From Phytophthora sp. 'mugwort' (Eukaryota; Oomycota; Peronosporomycetes; Peronosporales; Peronosporaceae): a stretch of 64,000 nt of DNA. The position numbers and the translations under genes were made by a program. Numbering within the stretch: position 1 is the stretch's first letter; each line of letters starts with the position of its first letter. The notes beneath the pieces are model-generated. The model ran no database searches. It worked only from the letters and a program-made list of their open reading frames with translations, and was not told the origin of the DNA. This document shows, piece after piece, positions 21,367 to 31,600 of the stretch. The stretch spans positions 2,170,001-2,234,000 of the forward strand of contig JAUCEF010000011.1 in assembly GCA_033558025.1 (NCBI GenBank). Direction: 5' to 3'.

Positions 21367-23135
21367 ATGCCGGAAATCACTGTCTGGCAGCCTATGTGCT
21401 TTGAGGTTAAAGAGAGCGGCGCGCTCATCCTCATGCAGTGCACGAAGACGTTCAAGATCGGTAGGATCCAAGCCACCTTCTTCACCCTGTGCGCACTCCT
21501 TACTCCGCATATAATGTGGTACAAAACCCGAGTTACCTCTGTGCGCAGTGCAAGCAGGCTCCTCCCTACGCGTCATGTTCGTGGAGGGGCAAAAAGCCCG
21601 CCTACCTGGATCGCAAGGTTGTGTCGCCGCTCCAGTGTGGGGCGCGCGTGACAAGGGCGAAGCCACCGCATCGACGCATTCTCACGCCCGCTCGAACGTA
21701 CTTTGACAAGCAGATGACGCTAGCAGATATCAAGTCGGCGCGAACACGCTCGGCGAGTGCTGTTGCATTTTGGCTGCGTCTAAGCGAGCTCCCAGCTCTA
21801 CAGCAGGTGAAGAATATCGTGTGCTACTATCGTCGTACCAAGCTAGGTGATAGCGACATGATTGTAACCATCGTGGTTGCTGTCCGCTTTAAAGCGTTTC
21901 CGGCGGCGAAGAGGAACACCAACCTTTCAGCCTGGACGTTAGCTGGAGACGCAATCTCGTTATCGGAAACCGATCCGATGAAAAGTCTTTCCTCGGGGGT
22001 GGGGGGACACGGCGGAAGCCCTGCTTCGTCAAGTTTCTCACGATCCAGGGACGTTCATGTTTCATGTGGATGCAACCTTCAAGTTTATCCAGGTCGGCAG
22101 TCCGGTCTTAGTCTGTGGAATTACTGACATTTCGAAAACGTTTCATTTGCTGGCGCTGTTCGTCACGTCAAAGCAGCAGGAAGGCCAGCACCGGCAAAGG
22201 ATTTACATACTGTACTAGCGAGCCGCTCAAGGTATGGTATGTCACGTGTGACGCGGATGCTGCACATTCAATGCGCAGGCTGCGCTATTTGGTGGTGACT
22301 GCGATTATATCCGTCTAATGTGCTACTACCACCCGATAACCAAGATGGTTGACCAAACGAAGGCATGCCAAAGGAGCTGAGAGACGCTGTACTCCGTGAC
22401 ATTTTCGATATGCACTACAGTAGGAGCCGGGAAGAGTTAAACATGACACGAGCTGCCGCGGAATTGCGCTGGCAAGACACCCCTTCGCTGCATTCCTTCC
22501 ACGCGTACTTCGCGCGTCTGGCTGAACGACCGGTCCTGCCGTTGACAGTGCTTCTTAGCGCCGCCAGGGTCCGCTACCACCAACAACTCGGCTGAACAGT
22601 TCAACCGGGTTTTGAAGCGAGACTTCACCACGCACCACCTACTCAAGATGAGCGAGCTTCTCCAGCAGCTTGCTTCCTGCTGCCGCCAGCGACGGGCTAA
22701 TGGACGGGCATCAATCGATGTCCGTCCATTTGCACAGTCGCCGAGGGCATTAAAAAAGCTGCTGGCCCGTGCGGAGGCTCTCCACAGCCAACAACTTCTC
22801 CGGTGAACATGTCGTCGCGCGAATGAGTGTGGACCTAGTGCAGCTGGACTTAAGCCACGACGTGACGCATGTCATGTATCTCCACCGGCAAAGGTGTACA
22901 GCTTCGGCACGCACACCATGCAGGAAGCAGCGCAGATATTAGCCCAGATGGGCGTCAACACCACGCGGATGGAGTGCTTGAATCAGCCAGTCAGGGTGGC
23001 CGGTCGCCATGACGACGCAAACATGCCCATGCGCTTACCACAACGATCATCCCAACTGCGTACACCGCCTGTTCGCCATGCAACATCGTGAGCGCATCAA
23101 TGGGAACGGCACGGAGTGCTGGTGAATCGCTGCGC
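21367..23135 (+). pseudogene. MULE transposase relic with SWIM finger
   Basis: ATG at 21367 starts MPEITVWQP, and after a frameshift reading continues at CAQCKQAPPY (zinc-binding N-terminal region) and KIVCYYRRTKLGD-type sequence. The MULE core follows in pieces: VDATFKFIQVGSPVLVCGI (first catalytic Asp, near 22065), MCYYHPITKM and HSFHAYFARL. Then come NNSAEQFNRVLKRDFTTHH (22575-22625) and a SWIM-type CPCAYHNDHPNCVHRLF near 23028-23080. At least five frame changes. Terminal repeats not located. Confidence 0.65.
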
Positions 23136-24298
23136 GCCTAAGCGAAAGCCCCTCATCGTTGGCCCCGCCCCGACAGCTTCCGGAAGACCACCTCGTGTTG
23201 GGCATTCGCTTCAAAAAAGTAAGACTGCACGGGGGATCAATGCCACTCAGCCAGAGCAGTTCTAGAGCCGACGTCAAGCGTTGCGAAGCTTTACAAACTT
23301 ATACAGATGGCCGAGAGAAATATACGTCAGTATTGTAGCGCAAGCGTACACGCGTTAGCAACTTACATGTTTAATGGGGGGACGCCTGGCTGTCGCTCCG
23401 CCCAGCGGCTGGCGGCTCTCTCTCGGTAGCTCACTGATCATTGTCTGCAATGGTTTGTTAGCACACTCGCACAAGTGCAGGAAGTGCGTTCCTACTGCTA
23501 AGCCAACCGGAAGCCTGCCTGCTGCCCTTTCGGGTAAAAAAAAAATCAATTAAGCTGGAGCACCCTGCCCAGGTTGAGCTGCTGGGCCGCCGAGAATCCG
23601 TCGTGCGCAAGCTGTTGTAGGATGTCTGGCGTTCAGAAGCGCTTTGGAGCCTCGCAAACCCCACGAGAAGCACTCGCAGCCCCGCCGCCGCGTGGCATTC
23701 TTGCTGGCGAATGTAAGGCGAAGATTTCGTGAGTGTGGTCCACACGGCGTGGGCTCGCAGTTCTGTGTGGGTCATATGCATTTGTCTCGCGGCCAGCGAC
23801 GATCATCCCGTCGTCGACTCGTGGCGGCGTCCGCCTCTTGTGTTTGCTTTTCACTGGTCTGTGTGAGCTTTACGTCCCCATTAGTGATTTTCATATTTTC
23901 TGTTTTTTAGGACCCGGAAAGTCTGTGGTGTCTGGCTCTTTGTTTACGAGCGCGGCACGCGACATCGATACCCCGGAGTGACTTCTCGGTGTGAGTTTGG
24001 GGAGTCGCTCTCAGAATTTAAGAGCTTGCTGACGCATCCGCGACCTGGAAGCCTCACACACAGTAAGGGGTCTCTGACACATCTTCCCAGCTGCACTCTA
24101 TTTTGCGCACTTAATCGGTCATGATATTGCGAATTCCAGCCAAATTTGCCGATACTGGTCTGTTCACCAACAGTGGGGTGAATCCGCCAATACAAATCTC
24201 AACTTGTTTTTTGGGAATCCGCCAAGCCTCATTCCATATGGCACGGAAAAGTTTCGGCTAAATCCGAGTGTATTTAGTGGTGACCTTTGTTAACTCAA
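23136..24298. other. Unassigned sequence
   Basis: No coding motif recognised. A run of A at 23536-23545 and mixed GC-rich segments only. Confidence 0.3.
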
Positions 24299-25905
24299 GT
24301 GCGTTTGGGCGCGTCGATTCAACCAAAATCGAACGAGGAAACTTCGCTAGAACGCACAATACTGAAGCGGAAACTTTGAGAAATTAGCGAGGTAACATCG
24401 CCCAAAGTATTAGTACTATAGCACTACTACCGCCGTGTTTCGCAATTTGTAGATATAACACCACGAACTCGATAACAACAGTGGGTACAAAAAGTCAAGC
24501 AGCTGCTCAAAAGAAAAGAGCAAAAATCTCGGTGTGCCCAAATCATCCAAAGAAAAGCTTCGGTGTGCTGGAAAGCTCTCCTTTTGGTGAATCAAATGAT
24601 GCCTTCACTTTCGCGAAATGTGAAACTGTTCGGCGGTTAGTGACCCAATAATTCGCATCTCCCAAAATGATGACCCGAAAAGTCAACGTCCAGCGCCATT
24701 CATTGCAGCTTTTGACATGGGCAAGGCGGGGTAAGCAATGCTAGCACGCGTACATCATACGTACAGATCTAATCATCGTCTATGCTGCTTAAGGCGGAGC
24801 ATTCGCATCAACTGCGCGATCTGTGTGTCGCGCAACGTCGGGAAGGGCTTACCTACCAAGCCATTGTCGACCAGCTCAAAATTCATGTATCCAGCGAGAA
24901 GACCATCGTTGCCAATGCAAAGCGCAACGGTCACACGTATTCCCCACCACGATCTGGTCGCCTTTCATAAACCACTTACGATGAAAAGCCCTGGGCTCAC
25001 CATTTCGAAGCAGACCGTGCGTATCGCATTAAAGAGGGAGGCTTTGGTCGGCTGCTCGAAGAAGCCATATCTGAGCAACAAAAACATCAAGGCCCGCTTG
25101 GCTTAGGCAGAAGCGTTGTTGAAGTACAAGGACGACGACTGGAAGAAAGTCATCTTCAGTGACGAGTCGTCTGTGTGGTTGACGGGAGCTGCTGGGCGCG
25201 TGTACGTCTGACGCAAACCTGGTGAAGAGTTTAAGAATGAGTGCTTGGCTCCTACCTTCAAGTCTGAGAGGCAGGTGTTGATGGTATGGGGGTGCATCAC
25301 CTACCTAGGTGTCGGAGCACTTCATCTGTGTGAGGAAAGTATTACTGATGCATACTACCAAACGAATTTGGAGAAAATACAGATGCAACTGTTGCTGTGC
25401 TCGACGTTGAAAACGACTAAAGTTCGTATGACGCACCCGGCCATCGCTCACGCTTCGTCAAAATTACCTCACCAAAAAGAAGATTGAACTTCTGGAGCAT
25501 CCTGTTCAGAGCCCAGATCTCAACCCAATTGAGAAACTCTGGGCCCATGTAAAGTAAGACCGTCGAGCATCGATGATCTAAAAGAGAAGATCCAAGACAT
25601 TTGGTACGATATTGAGTCTGCCAGAGTTCAGAAGTTCTATCATTCGATGAACGGTTGCTGCAAGTGCAGAAAAATCGTGGTGGTCATACGAAGTACTGGT
25701 ATTGCTAACGGAGCAGCAAACGGTATCGACCGACCAGCAAGACTCCCATATCAGTGTAGGAGAAGAAGAAGCTATTTCAATGAAGGCTTCAAGCTTTCCT
25801 GTGTGGTTTCCGTTTTGGACATTGACTTTTTTCCCCTCGTTTGAAGTTCAAGATTTTTAGACGGTCATATTTATTTTTACTGCTTACTCAAACGCACCAA
25901 GCTTT
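24299..25905 (+). mobile_element. Tc1/mariner-type element, decayed
   Basis: The transposase starts with a helix-turn-helix-like LLKAEHSHQLRDLCVAQRR (24785) and continues in pieces. VIFSDESSVWLTGAAGRVYV (25150) holds the first Asp, WGCITYLGVGALH follows, and HPVQSPDLNPIEKLW (25499-25543) holds the final D...E of a DDE Tc1 transposase. In-frame stops and shifts break it. GTGCGTTTG occurs inverted at both sides (near 24300 and 25900) and could be the tips of terminal repeats, giving a typical 1.6-kb length. The ends are tentative. Confidence 0.55.
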
Positions 25906-26034
25906 ACTACAATCGAAAGCTCTCATTAAAGGCTTTGATTCAGTTCCGCTCGCCTGGCATTAGCTGATAGCAACGAAATTTTGTGTGAATCAACATTTCC
26001 ATGATCGCCTTGGACGTAAACTTTCTGTACAGTA

Positions 26035-26085
26035 ATAATAATAGTAATAATAATAGTACTACTAGTAGTAGTAGTAGTCGTAGGG
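26035..26085. repeat. TAA/TAG trinucleotide microsatellite
   Basis: About 50 bases of (TAA)n changing into (TAG)n, directly next to the left target duplication of the element at 26096. Confidence 0.9.
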
Positions 26086-26086
26086 C

Positions 26087-27127
26087 TATCATCACGGGAA
26101 AACTAACGAGGGCCTCGTAGCGAGGGCCCTCACACAAAACGTGCACTGAATCAATATCGGCATAAACCGGTTATCATGCAGACGAGATGTTGTAGAGTGA
26201 AAGGTTGTAGACGAACGGCTGCCGGGTTGCACACAATGCATGGCTATGCGTGTGCGTTGCACGGTACAGTACAATGGTTTAGCATCGAGCTCGTAGTACT
26301 AGCAGCTTCACTGCACAAGTTGCATTACCATGGAAAGACCTCATGTTCACGAAATACCACCATCGCCTTAAGGCGAATACACATCCCACGACAAAGCTGA
26401 AGCTGTCTTGCATGCTTGGAAATTGAGCCACGGATTCAGCGTATCGCGCCGCCGCGTCCGGTACACTAATGGACCCGAGCGTCAAGTATGGGCTCGAAAC
26501 TACGAGTGTGACCCTATCGGGGCACTGTGCTTTGACAGCTTGAATGTCACTGTTTGGAAGTCCATGTGCGGGGTCTGTTGCTCCCTCTGCGACGGGAATA
26601 TAGGAAGGAGTAGACCTGCGGGTGAAATCCAGGATCAATTGCAGTCACTGCGGCTGCCAAGGTGACGTGGAGTTCTCTAGCGTCTTTGCCAGCGTTTGCT
26701 GGTGAGATTGGCTTCAAAATGGGTCATCTGTCTCTCCCCCACCACCCGAAACACGGTAGTGCGACTGCTTTGCCAGCTTGCCACCTGCTGATTCCGAGAC
26801 ACAGGATGATGTAGCCACTTATCCACTTGGAGGGAATGCAGCTAGTGTCTGAACGGCTGCCATTTTAAGACTGGCAGACTTGAGGTTCGAGGCAATGCTG
26901 CGCGTGTGGGGCACAAACCTTTGCACCACTAACGCCTGAAATGCATCACTAACGGCTGGGATGCATCACTAACGGCTGGGATGCATCACTAACGGCTGGG
27001 ATGCATCACTAACAGCTGGGATGCATCACTAACAGCTGGGATGTATCACTAATGCAGTTCTAGATACCGGTATTGATTCATGGCACATGTTTTGTGTGAG
27101 CCCTCGTTAGTTTTTCCCTATCATCAC
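26087..27127. mobile_element. Non-autonomous MULE-like element with 9-bp TSD
   Basis: Target duplication TATCATCAC occurs at 26087-26095 and 27119-27127. The element (26096-27118, 1023 bp) begins GGGAAAACTAACGAGGG. The opposite strand at the right end begins GGGAAAAACTAACGAGGG, and similarity continues through CTCACACAAAAC and TGAATCAATA, about 60 bases in all. The left copy carries an extra 14-bp palindromic insertion. A 9-bp duplication is the hallmark of Mutator-like elements. No transposase is inside. A minus frame (26638-26279) could be captured gene sequence, but no family is recognised. Confidence 0.85.
26927..27056. repeat. 20-bp minisatellite, 6.5 copies
   Basis: Unit CACTAACGGCTGGGATGCAT repeats at 26927, 26947, 26967, 26987, 27007 and 27027, with a half copy at 27047. 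The outer copies carry point changes. Lies inside the non-autonomous element, close to its right end. Confidence 0.95.
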
Positions 27128-27890
27128 TCCATGTAACCAAACATGAAAGATACAACAAAAATAATATTAATCATGCGTCAACGCTAATACTCTACATGTA
27201 CTCGACGATGAATTGAGCAGCCAATTTAGTACTTGAAGCAATCCATGTTAAGCAAGAGGTGCGGCATCTTCCGTCGCGCGATCCAAAAGATTTCGACCAA
27301 ATCTACCGTCAGGAGGTTACGATTTTTCGATCCGCCGCGGTCGAATCTAGATACTGTAGACAATGGGTCGCAGTGCCGCAAGTCAGAAAGCGAAAGCAAC
27401 TTGCAAGTGGCATTCGCAGCGAGCTCAGCTGCTTGACCGCCAGAGCGACGTTGCAGAGCAACCAAGCCCAGCAGACATTTTTTGCGCCTGCGCGGCATGT
27501 CGCTGTCTTCCCTGCTGGCTCCTTCTGGCCCATTATTGTGCGGCGTCCACCAAGTCGCCACATAAATTGCTATCCGATGGCTGGCGGCAGCAAGCATGAC
27601 AAGGTCGAGCAGTGACCATGTCGTCTACGCTCAAGCATTCAGTCTGTCGACGCGACCACGGGCGTCGTCACTTCTGCTGGATGGGCCATATCGACGTCAT
27701 CACCGGGAGTGCCGCTCAAAACGATATTTAATATTATATCCTTTTCTATTCTATGAAGGTTGGAATGCATTTCCGTGCCCTGATGAACAGCAGAACCTAT
27801 TACCTTTCTAAACGAGTGTATTTATTTTGTAGGTTCTTACTACATTGCTGGTATGGCTCGCTGCCTGCGCCTGCAACGGAAGCGGTTTTC
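27128..27890. other. Intergenic, no gene recognised
   Basis: Between the MULE-like element and the membrane-protein gene. Overlapping frames near 27230-27600 on both strands show no natural protein pattern. No clear Inr element seen. Confidence 0.35.
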
Positions 27891-29270
27891 ATGACGCCAT
27901 TCCTCAACGTGCCACCGGCAACTCGGGGCGAGCTATTACAGCCGATGAAGCGTCGTCCGCTGCGGCCCGCGAGCGGCTTCGGGCTCTACGCATTGTGCAT
28001 CTGCCTGTCGACCTTAGCTCTACAGGCGTTGACGACGCCGACCCCCGCGCCGCCGACCTCGTTCCTCAGCAGCTTAAGTCCCGTGCACTCGTTCCTCTGG
28101 AGCCGCGTCACTTCCGAGGCGCCCACGATCTCCGCGGTGGACCTACGGTTGCGCAACCTGTCGGTGCACCGCGTGCGCTACGTGGACGATCAAGCAGCAG
28201 AGGGCGAACAGGAGGGGGTGCCCGACGACAATAAAGCAGTCGCGACGGGCGTCCGCAAGGCGCTGATTGGTTTCCTGACCGCTGCGACACCGAAACCCCG
28301 CTCGACGGAGGTTTCCAGTGTTGTGGTCACTTGGGAAGACCACCCGTTGGCTGCCCATGCTCGAACGACGGGCGCTCGACTAGAAGAGGATGAAGAAAAC
28401 GGAGATTCGGTGGATGCAGGGGGAGATTCGACCTCCGAGTCGTACTCGTATGAGGTGCAGATCTGGGTCACAGGGTGGGGACTCGATGCACTCTGGCACC
28501 CCGCTAATAAATGGGTGGTCACAAGGGACCCATTCCTGGTCCAGGCGGAATTGCCGCTGGAGCATGAAATGGGGTTCCGCGTGAGGATGAAGGCCAGACA
28601 GACGAAGAAGACTTTGTTAGGGTTCTTGCTGCCAATGGGCTTCTTCTCGACCGAGATGGACGGGCCATGGAGTGAGGTGGTTGTGCTGTCCCCGACGAGG
28701 AACGACGAGTTGGAAGCTATTGTGACGTCCTTAGCGGGTAATAAACCCTTGTTGCTGTTGCTGGCGGTGTGCATCGGATCAAGCTGCCTGGTGGTGGCAC
28801 AGCTGTATTTTCGACGGAGACTCAATCGAAGTCGGCAGCGAAAGTTGCTGAAGATGCTGCCGAGTCGACGCTCGTCTTCAGAGAAAGATGACACCGCGAA
28901 AGGGGCCAGTGCTGCTGATGCTAGCGCTACTGACAGTAGCGGCAAGTCGGTCCAGGAGTTGGAGCACGAGGTCCGTGACCTCCGTCAGGAGCTGGCGGAC
29001 TCGGAAGACGAGGTACGGCAGCTCATGCTGTTCAGCGGCTGCGGCATCGAGACGCTGGCGCCGCACGAACTGGAGCAGCTGGAGCGCGAGCTCGAGCACA
29101 CGCTCAAGCGCATTCACCATTTAAAGAAGCACAGGGCGGCACCGGAGCCGAAAATGAGCAGTGGCAGGAGCAAGGGGTCAGTAGATGAGCAGAGCCGACG
29201 GGAGAGACGACGACTCAAGCAGCGAGAAGCCCTCCCGATGAGCCGCATCTACGAGCATCGATCGTTTTGA
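27891..29270 (+). CDS. Membrane protein with cytosolic coiled coil
   Basis: Single-exon protein of 459 aa. The N-terminus (MKRRPLRP... then GLYALCICLSTLALQAL) looks like a signal peptide or signal anchor; an alternative start at the second Met (27945) would fit a signal peptide better. A soluble domain of about 220 residues with an acidic loop follows. Next is a strong membrane segment (PLLLLLAVCIGSSCLVVAQL, about residues 286-306) with a basic stop-transfer stretch after it, and a C-terminal coiled coil (VQELEHEVRDLRQEL region) with basic tail. The layout suggests a type I protein of the secretory pathway with luminal domain and cytosolic coil. Family not recognised. In-frame sequence extends upstream to 27753 but the ATG at 27891 starts the conserved-looking part. 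Confidence 0.75.
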   Translation: MTPFLNVPPATRGELLQPMKRRPLRPASGFGLYALCICLSTLALQALTTPTPAPPTSFLSSLSPVHSFLWSRVTSEAPTISAVDLRLRNLSVHRVRYVDDQAAEGEQEGVPDDNKAVATGVRKALIGFLTAATPKPRSTEVSSVVVTWEDHPLAAHARTTGARLEEDEENGDSVDAGGDSTSESYSYEVQIWVTGWGLDALWHPANKWVVTRDPFLVQAELPLEHEMGFRVRMKARQTKKTLLGFLLPMGFFSTEMDGPWSEVVVLSPTRNDELEAIVTSLAGNKPLLLLLAVCIGSSCLVVAQLYFRRRLNRSRQRKLLKMLPSRRSSSEKDDTAKGASAADASATDSSGKSVQELEHEVRDLRQELADSEDEVRQLMLFSGCGIETLAPHELEQLERELEHTLKRIHHLKKHRAAPEPKMSSGRSKGSVDEQSRRERRRLKQREALPMSRIYEHRSF

Positions 29271-29461
29271 GTGTCGAGACCAGCACTTTATTTATCTATA
29301 GACCTACTTGCCGTGCAAAGTGAACAATGCAACGAACACGTACATATGTCTGCTAATATCGGTAATGTAAACCATCAAAACCGTAAACCTTTTGCAGCAC
29401 ATGGTGTGCGCAACACATTTCAGCAGGCACACCGCCGGAACCCCACATCCAGTCTCATAAG

Positions 29462-30331
29462 ATGCCTGCGCGCGATGTCGCTCTGGGCGCGCTCTCGGGG
29501 GCGCTGCTCTCGGTTCTCGTATCCGAAATGGTGCTCCCCCGTCTCCGTACGCGCCGGCTGCGCTCTCAAGCTTCCCGTGGCACCGTGTACCTTGTGGGCG
29601 CCGGGCCGGGCGACCCAGAGTTGCTCACACTCAAGGCCCGGCGACTACTGGCCAGCGCCACTGTAGTCGTCGTGGACGACCTCGTGGGGCCCGAGGTCTA
29701 CGCGCTTATCCCCAAGGACTCCGAGATCGTTTATGTGGGCAAGAGAGGAGGTAAGAAGGATTCAGCCAAGCAGGTGGACATCGATGCCATTCTGGTGGAC
29801 AAGTGTCGGGGCGGACACATTGTCGTCCGCCTCAAAGGGGGCGACCCGATGGTCTTCGGCCGCGTGCACTCAGAGATCCGCGCACTGGTCCGGTCGAAGT
29901 GCAATTTTGAGGTGGTGCCGGGTATCTCGTCTGCGCTGGCGGTTCCTGCTACAGCCAACATCCCAGTGACGCACAAGACGCTGAGCACGAACTTCGTGGT
30001 CATCTCGGGTCACAAACCGGCGGAGATGGACTTCGCCACGCTCGCCAAGCTGGAGACCATCGTGCTGTTGATGGCCACTCGGACAATTGGAAGTATCTGT
30101 GAGAGTTTGATTGAGAGTGGCAAGGACAAGAACACGCCGGTGGCGTTAATCCACTCGGGAACGAACGCCGATCAGGTGCTGCTGCTGGGTACACTCGAGA
30201 ATATTGCTGCGAAGACCGATGGCAAGAAGTACTCGCCCGCGATCATTGTTATTGGACAAGTGGCCAAGTATGGCGATCTTAAGGGGTATCTGGACGAGTC
30301 AGATGATGAACTCACTAACACGGACGTCTAA
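29462..30331 (+). CDS. Uroporphyrinogen-III C-methyltransferase
   Basis: 289 aa, one exon. After a short hydrophobic N-terminus (ALGALSGALLSVLV, a possible organelle-targeting or anchor segment) the protein shows the SUMT/CobA signatures in order. They are VYLVGAGPGDPELLTLKA (about residues 41-58), VVRLKGGDPMVFGR (near 121-134) and EVVPGISSALAVPATANIP (near 150-168). The enzyme transfers two methyl groups from S-adenosylmethionine to uroporphyrinogen III to give precorrin-2, the entry to siroheme for sulfite and nitrite reductases. No fused HemD or CysG domain is present. Convergent with the FKBP gene, 129 bp apart. A weak Inr-like ACATTTC lies near 29415. Confidence 0.92.
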   Translation: MPARDVALGALSGALLSVLVSEMVLPRLRTRRLRSQASRGTVYLVGAGPGDPELLTLKARRLLASATVVVVDDLVGPEVYALIPKDSEIVYVGKRGGKKDSAKQVDIDAILVDKCRGGHIVVRLKGGDPMVFGRVHSEIRALVRSKCNFEVVPGISSALAVPATANIPVTHKTLSTNFVVISGHKPAEMDFATLAKLETIVLLMATRTIGSICESLIESGKDKNTPVALIHSGTNADQVLLLGTLENIAAKTDGKKYSPAIIVIGQVAKYGDLKGYLDESDDELTNTDV

Positions 30332-30460
30332 GGTAGAAGTAGAGAATCGTGGCAAGGATAAACATGCTTGACAATTTGTCACCCTCACGGTGGTTCCAAG
30401 CATGTGACATATTCATATTGCACGATTCGATCTGTGCATACGTGTGCATCTCCTACTTGC

Positions 30461-31342
30461 CTAGCGGCGAACGATGTCCAGCAGCTCGACCTCGAACACC
30501 AGGTCGGCATCAGGGGGGATAATACCTCCAGCTCCGGCCTTGCCATAGCCCTTGGCCGACGGGATGTTGAGGGTGGCCTTCATACCCTTGCTCATGCGCA
30601 TCACGCCCTCATCCCAGCCACGGATGACCTGGCCGACACCGATCTGGAACTGGAACGGCTGGCCGCGGTCGCGCGACGAGTCGAAGACCTTGCCGTCCTT
30701 GGCGAGCTTGCCTGTGTAGTGCATGACCATGGTATCACCACGGCTGGGGAATGTAACCTTGTCACCCTCTTCAATCACATCAGGAAGTACAAGGCGCTCA
30801 TCGACGTGGAGGTCGGAGTGCAGCTCGTGGTCAACGAGCTCCAGAGTCACCGTCAGGGACTGGCCGGCGTACGGGTGCGCCAGGTCGATGTCCATCATGT
30901 CGCCCGTAAGCTTCACAATGCGTGCGCGCTCGCCGCCAGCGAGCTCTAACACCTGGCCCACCGCGAGCATTTCACGCTCCTTCTCCGGCAGGTTCATCTC
31001 CTTAAGCGGGACAGTCAAGATCTGCTTGTCGGCGCCGAAGGCCTCGGCGGGTTCGATCTCCACCGTCTTGGACTCGCCCTTCTTCATGCCTTGCACGGCG
31101 CTCTCCACGCCCGGAAGCACCTGGCCGCTGCCCACAATGAACTTGAGGGGGGCGCCCTCCTGCGTCTTAGGCAACGAGTCGCCGCCCGACAGCTTGCCGT
31201 CCATGTGCAGCGACACGCGGTCGCCCAGAGCAACTACGCGATCTTCCGCCTGCGTGCTAAAGGCAGCAACGGCGCTAAAGCGCAGAGACGGGAACACACC
31301 ACTCGGGAGGCCAAGACGGGCGTCCGAAGACGGGGGCAGCAT
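30461..31342 (-). CDS. Two-domain FKBP-type peptidyl-prolyl isomerase
   Basis: At least 293 aa. The N-terminus (MLPPSSDARLG... FSTQ) looks like a mitochondrial or plastid-type presequence. Domain 1 (about 40-170) resembles SlyD/SlpA FKBPs: LKFIVGSGQVLPGVE, then KGESKTVEIEPAEAFG and a long insert (IF-like). Domain 2 (about 195-292) is a canonical FKBP with VMHYTGKL, FDSSRDRGQPFQFQIG, VIRGWDEGVM and YG near the end. It is predicted to catalyse cis-trans proline isomerisation and assist folding. The frame stays open upstream to about 31520 without an ATG. An ATG at 31518 in another frame (MLPKRFQALVARAARQ) is a likely first exon joined by a short intron near 31440-31390, so the 5' end is uncertain. 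Confidence 0.85.
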   Translation of the reverse strand: MLPPSSDARLGLPSGVFPSLRFSAVAAFSTQAEDRVVALGDRVSLHMDGKLSGGDSLPKTQEGAPLKFIVGSGQVLPGVESAVQGMKKGESKTVEIEPAEAFGADKQILTVPLKEMNLPEKEREMLAVGQVLELAGGERARIVKLTGDMMDIDLAHPYAGQSLTVTLELVDHELHSDLHVDERLVLPDVIEEGDKVTFPSRGDTMVMHYTGKLAKDGKVFDSSRDRGQPFQFQIGVGQVIRGWDEGVMRMSKGMKATLNIPSAKGYGKAGAGGIIPPDADLVFEVELLDIVRR

Positions 31343-31600
31343 CTGCGACAACGCCAGCAACGAACGGGATTGGCGACGGGCTGAAGGTATTGGAATACAG
31401 AGGCGTGTGTCAGGTTTTAAGTCGGTGGGAGGAGATTGCGAAGCGAGTACGGACCGATAAAGCGCGCTTTCTGACGGGCTGCGCGCGCCACGAGGGCCTG
31501 GAAGCGCTTGGGCAACATCTTAACTTCCGATGAATGATGGGGATCTGTTTCGTGTGGCGGTTGTGCTGGTGATGAATGTGTGGTGCACATAATTCATGTA

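Noticed and set aside
24299..25905. Firm Tc1 boundaries from the GTGCGTTTG inverted pair
   Set aside because: Only about nine bases match and no TA duplication could be placed with certainty, so the ends are reported as tentative.
26927..27056. Regular 20-bp units considered as a CRISPR array
   Set aside because: The units are head to tail without unique spacers, in a eukaryotic genome; it is a minisatellite.
28190..28945. Minus-strand 251-codon frame opposite the membrane protein
   Set aside because: Shadow of a GC-rich coding strand; no motifs, while the plus frame has signal, membrane and coiled-coil features.
30368..31460. Long plus-strand open frames opposite the FKBP gene
   Set aside because: They mirror the FKBP coding strand; the minus strand gives clear FKBP motifs.
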